Positions 41,138 to 41,506 of a DNA stretch of 41,506 nt are shown here, in pieces (the first letter of the stretch is position 1; each line of letters starts with the position of its first letter). The translations under genes and the position numbers were made by a program. The stretch comes from Sphingomonas endophytica (GTDB lineage: Bacteria > Pseudomonadota > Alphaproteobacteria > Sphingomonadales > Sphingomonadaceae). The notes below the pieces were generated by a model. That model saw only the letters and a program-made list of their open reading frames with translations. It was not told where the DNA came from and ran no database searches. Location of the stretch: contig NZ_LDTB01000039.1 in NCBI RefSeq assembly GCF_001476895.1, positions 1-41,506 on the forward strand, read 5' to 3'.

Positions 41138-41506
41138 TCACTCCTCCCCGTCGATCCGGGCGCGCATCTTCTCCAGTTCGCGATCGACCTGCGCCAGCGC
41201 CTGACGGCGTTGCGCATCGGTCAGGTTGCGGTCGGCCTCGATCCCGAAGCGGGCGCGGCTCAGCCCGATCAGCGCGGCGTGCTGCGACTGGCGCTGGATC
41301 GCCCGCGCGTTGCGCTCCATCGCGATCGCGTTGCGGCGCATCGCGGCGGCGTCGATCCTGGCCGCCTCGCGCTGCATCGCCGCCGCCTGACGCTGGAGCC
41401 GTCCCGCATCGACCGATGCCATGCGCGCGGCCTCGCGCCCCAGTTCGGCGGCCTGGCGGTTCAGCTCGGCCTGATTGGCGGCGAACGCCGCGCCCCCGCC
41501 GCCGCC
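41138..41506 (-). CDS. A/R/Q-rich helical protein, 5' part outside window
   Basis: At least 122 residues; the frame stays open to the right edge, so the N-terminus is missing. The visible part begins GGGGGAAFAANQAELNRQAA and is almost entirely Ala, Arg, Gln and Glu in helical repeats (RLQRQAAAMQREAARIDA). It ends with RRQALAQVDRELEKMRARID. It resembles the low-complexity tail that follows the peptidase part of BlaR1/M56-type membrane proteins in sphingomonads, but the conserved part is not seen and this is only a suggestion. Confidence 0.6.
   Translation of the reverse strand, partial: GGGGGAAFAANQAELNRQAAELGREAARMASVDAGRLQRQAAAMQREAARIDAAAMRRNAIAMERNARAIQRQSQHAALIGLSRARFGIEADRNLTDAQRRQALAQVDRELEKMRARIDGEE

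Overview
The window looks like the chromosome of a Sphingomonas-like alphaproteobacterium. Support for this: high-GC coding with GTG/CTG-rich codon use, a SciP (DUF1153) cell-cycle regulator, TonB-dependent receptors paired with a Tat-type PhoD phosphatase, a DUF6481 protein, and gene content familiar from sphingomonads. It has two parts: an integrated island at the left (about 1-9043) and an ordinary chromosomal backbone to its right.

Island (1-9043). A tRNA-Ser(GGA) gene on the minus strand (9041-9131) is the likely integration target. Next to its 3' end are three ATGCGG repeats at exact 10-bp spacing, then a P4-type tyrosine integrase, an AlpA-like excisionase/regulator, and a DUF3987 (YfjI-type) replication-like gene. 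That gene is broken by a one-base loss near 6825 and by an in-frame stop at 5826-5828, but its reading frame resumes beyond the stop. A minus-strand block of small island proteins of unknown function follows (3074-5433). At the far left are two visibly AT-richer plus-strand genes: a 5'-truncated P-loop ATPase with a C-terminal zinc ribbon and winged helix, and a coiled-coil/zinc-ribbon protein preceded by a perfect 12-bp-arm inverted repeat. The first roughly 475 bases are of other origin and may be an insertion-sequence remnant. The distal att site is not in the window.

Backbone, 9224-25116. A cyclophilin-type isomerase is followed by a four-gene MCE/Mla-type lipid-transport operon (STAS-MlaE permease, ATPase, MCE protein, auxiliary lipoprotein). 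Then come a DUF445 membrane protein, an RND efflux pump with its adaptor (its promoter overlaps a 15-bp palindrome), a SIMPL/DUF541 protein, a GlsB/YeaQ stress membrane protein, SciP, a 57-residue ORF, mnmA, a small lipoprotein, a Tat-exported SMP-30-type beta-propeller protein, a 48-residue DUF2256 protein and a PEP-CTERM surface protein.

Backbone, 25258-33891. This stretch reads as a phosphate-scavenging module. It holds a Tat-exported PhoD alkaline phosphatase and, in a probable operon, two tandem paralogous TonB-dependent receptors and a glycerophosphodiester phosphodiesterase. Pho-box-like 11-bp-periodic repeats lie upstream of both transcription units. The model is that exported enzymes release phosphate from organophosphates and the receptors bring substrate or product across the outer membrane.

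Backbone, 34043-41506. This holds DUF6481 coupled to a spermidine-synthase-like protein, a His-rich CDF zinc exporter, a prolyl oligopeptidase, and a metallo-beta-lactamase-fold hydrolase / DUF4230 / nadA gene run. A REP-like palindrome and a truncated A/R/Q-rich helical protein end the window.
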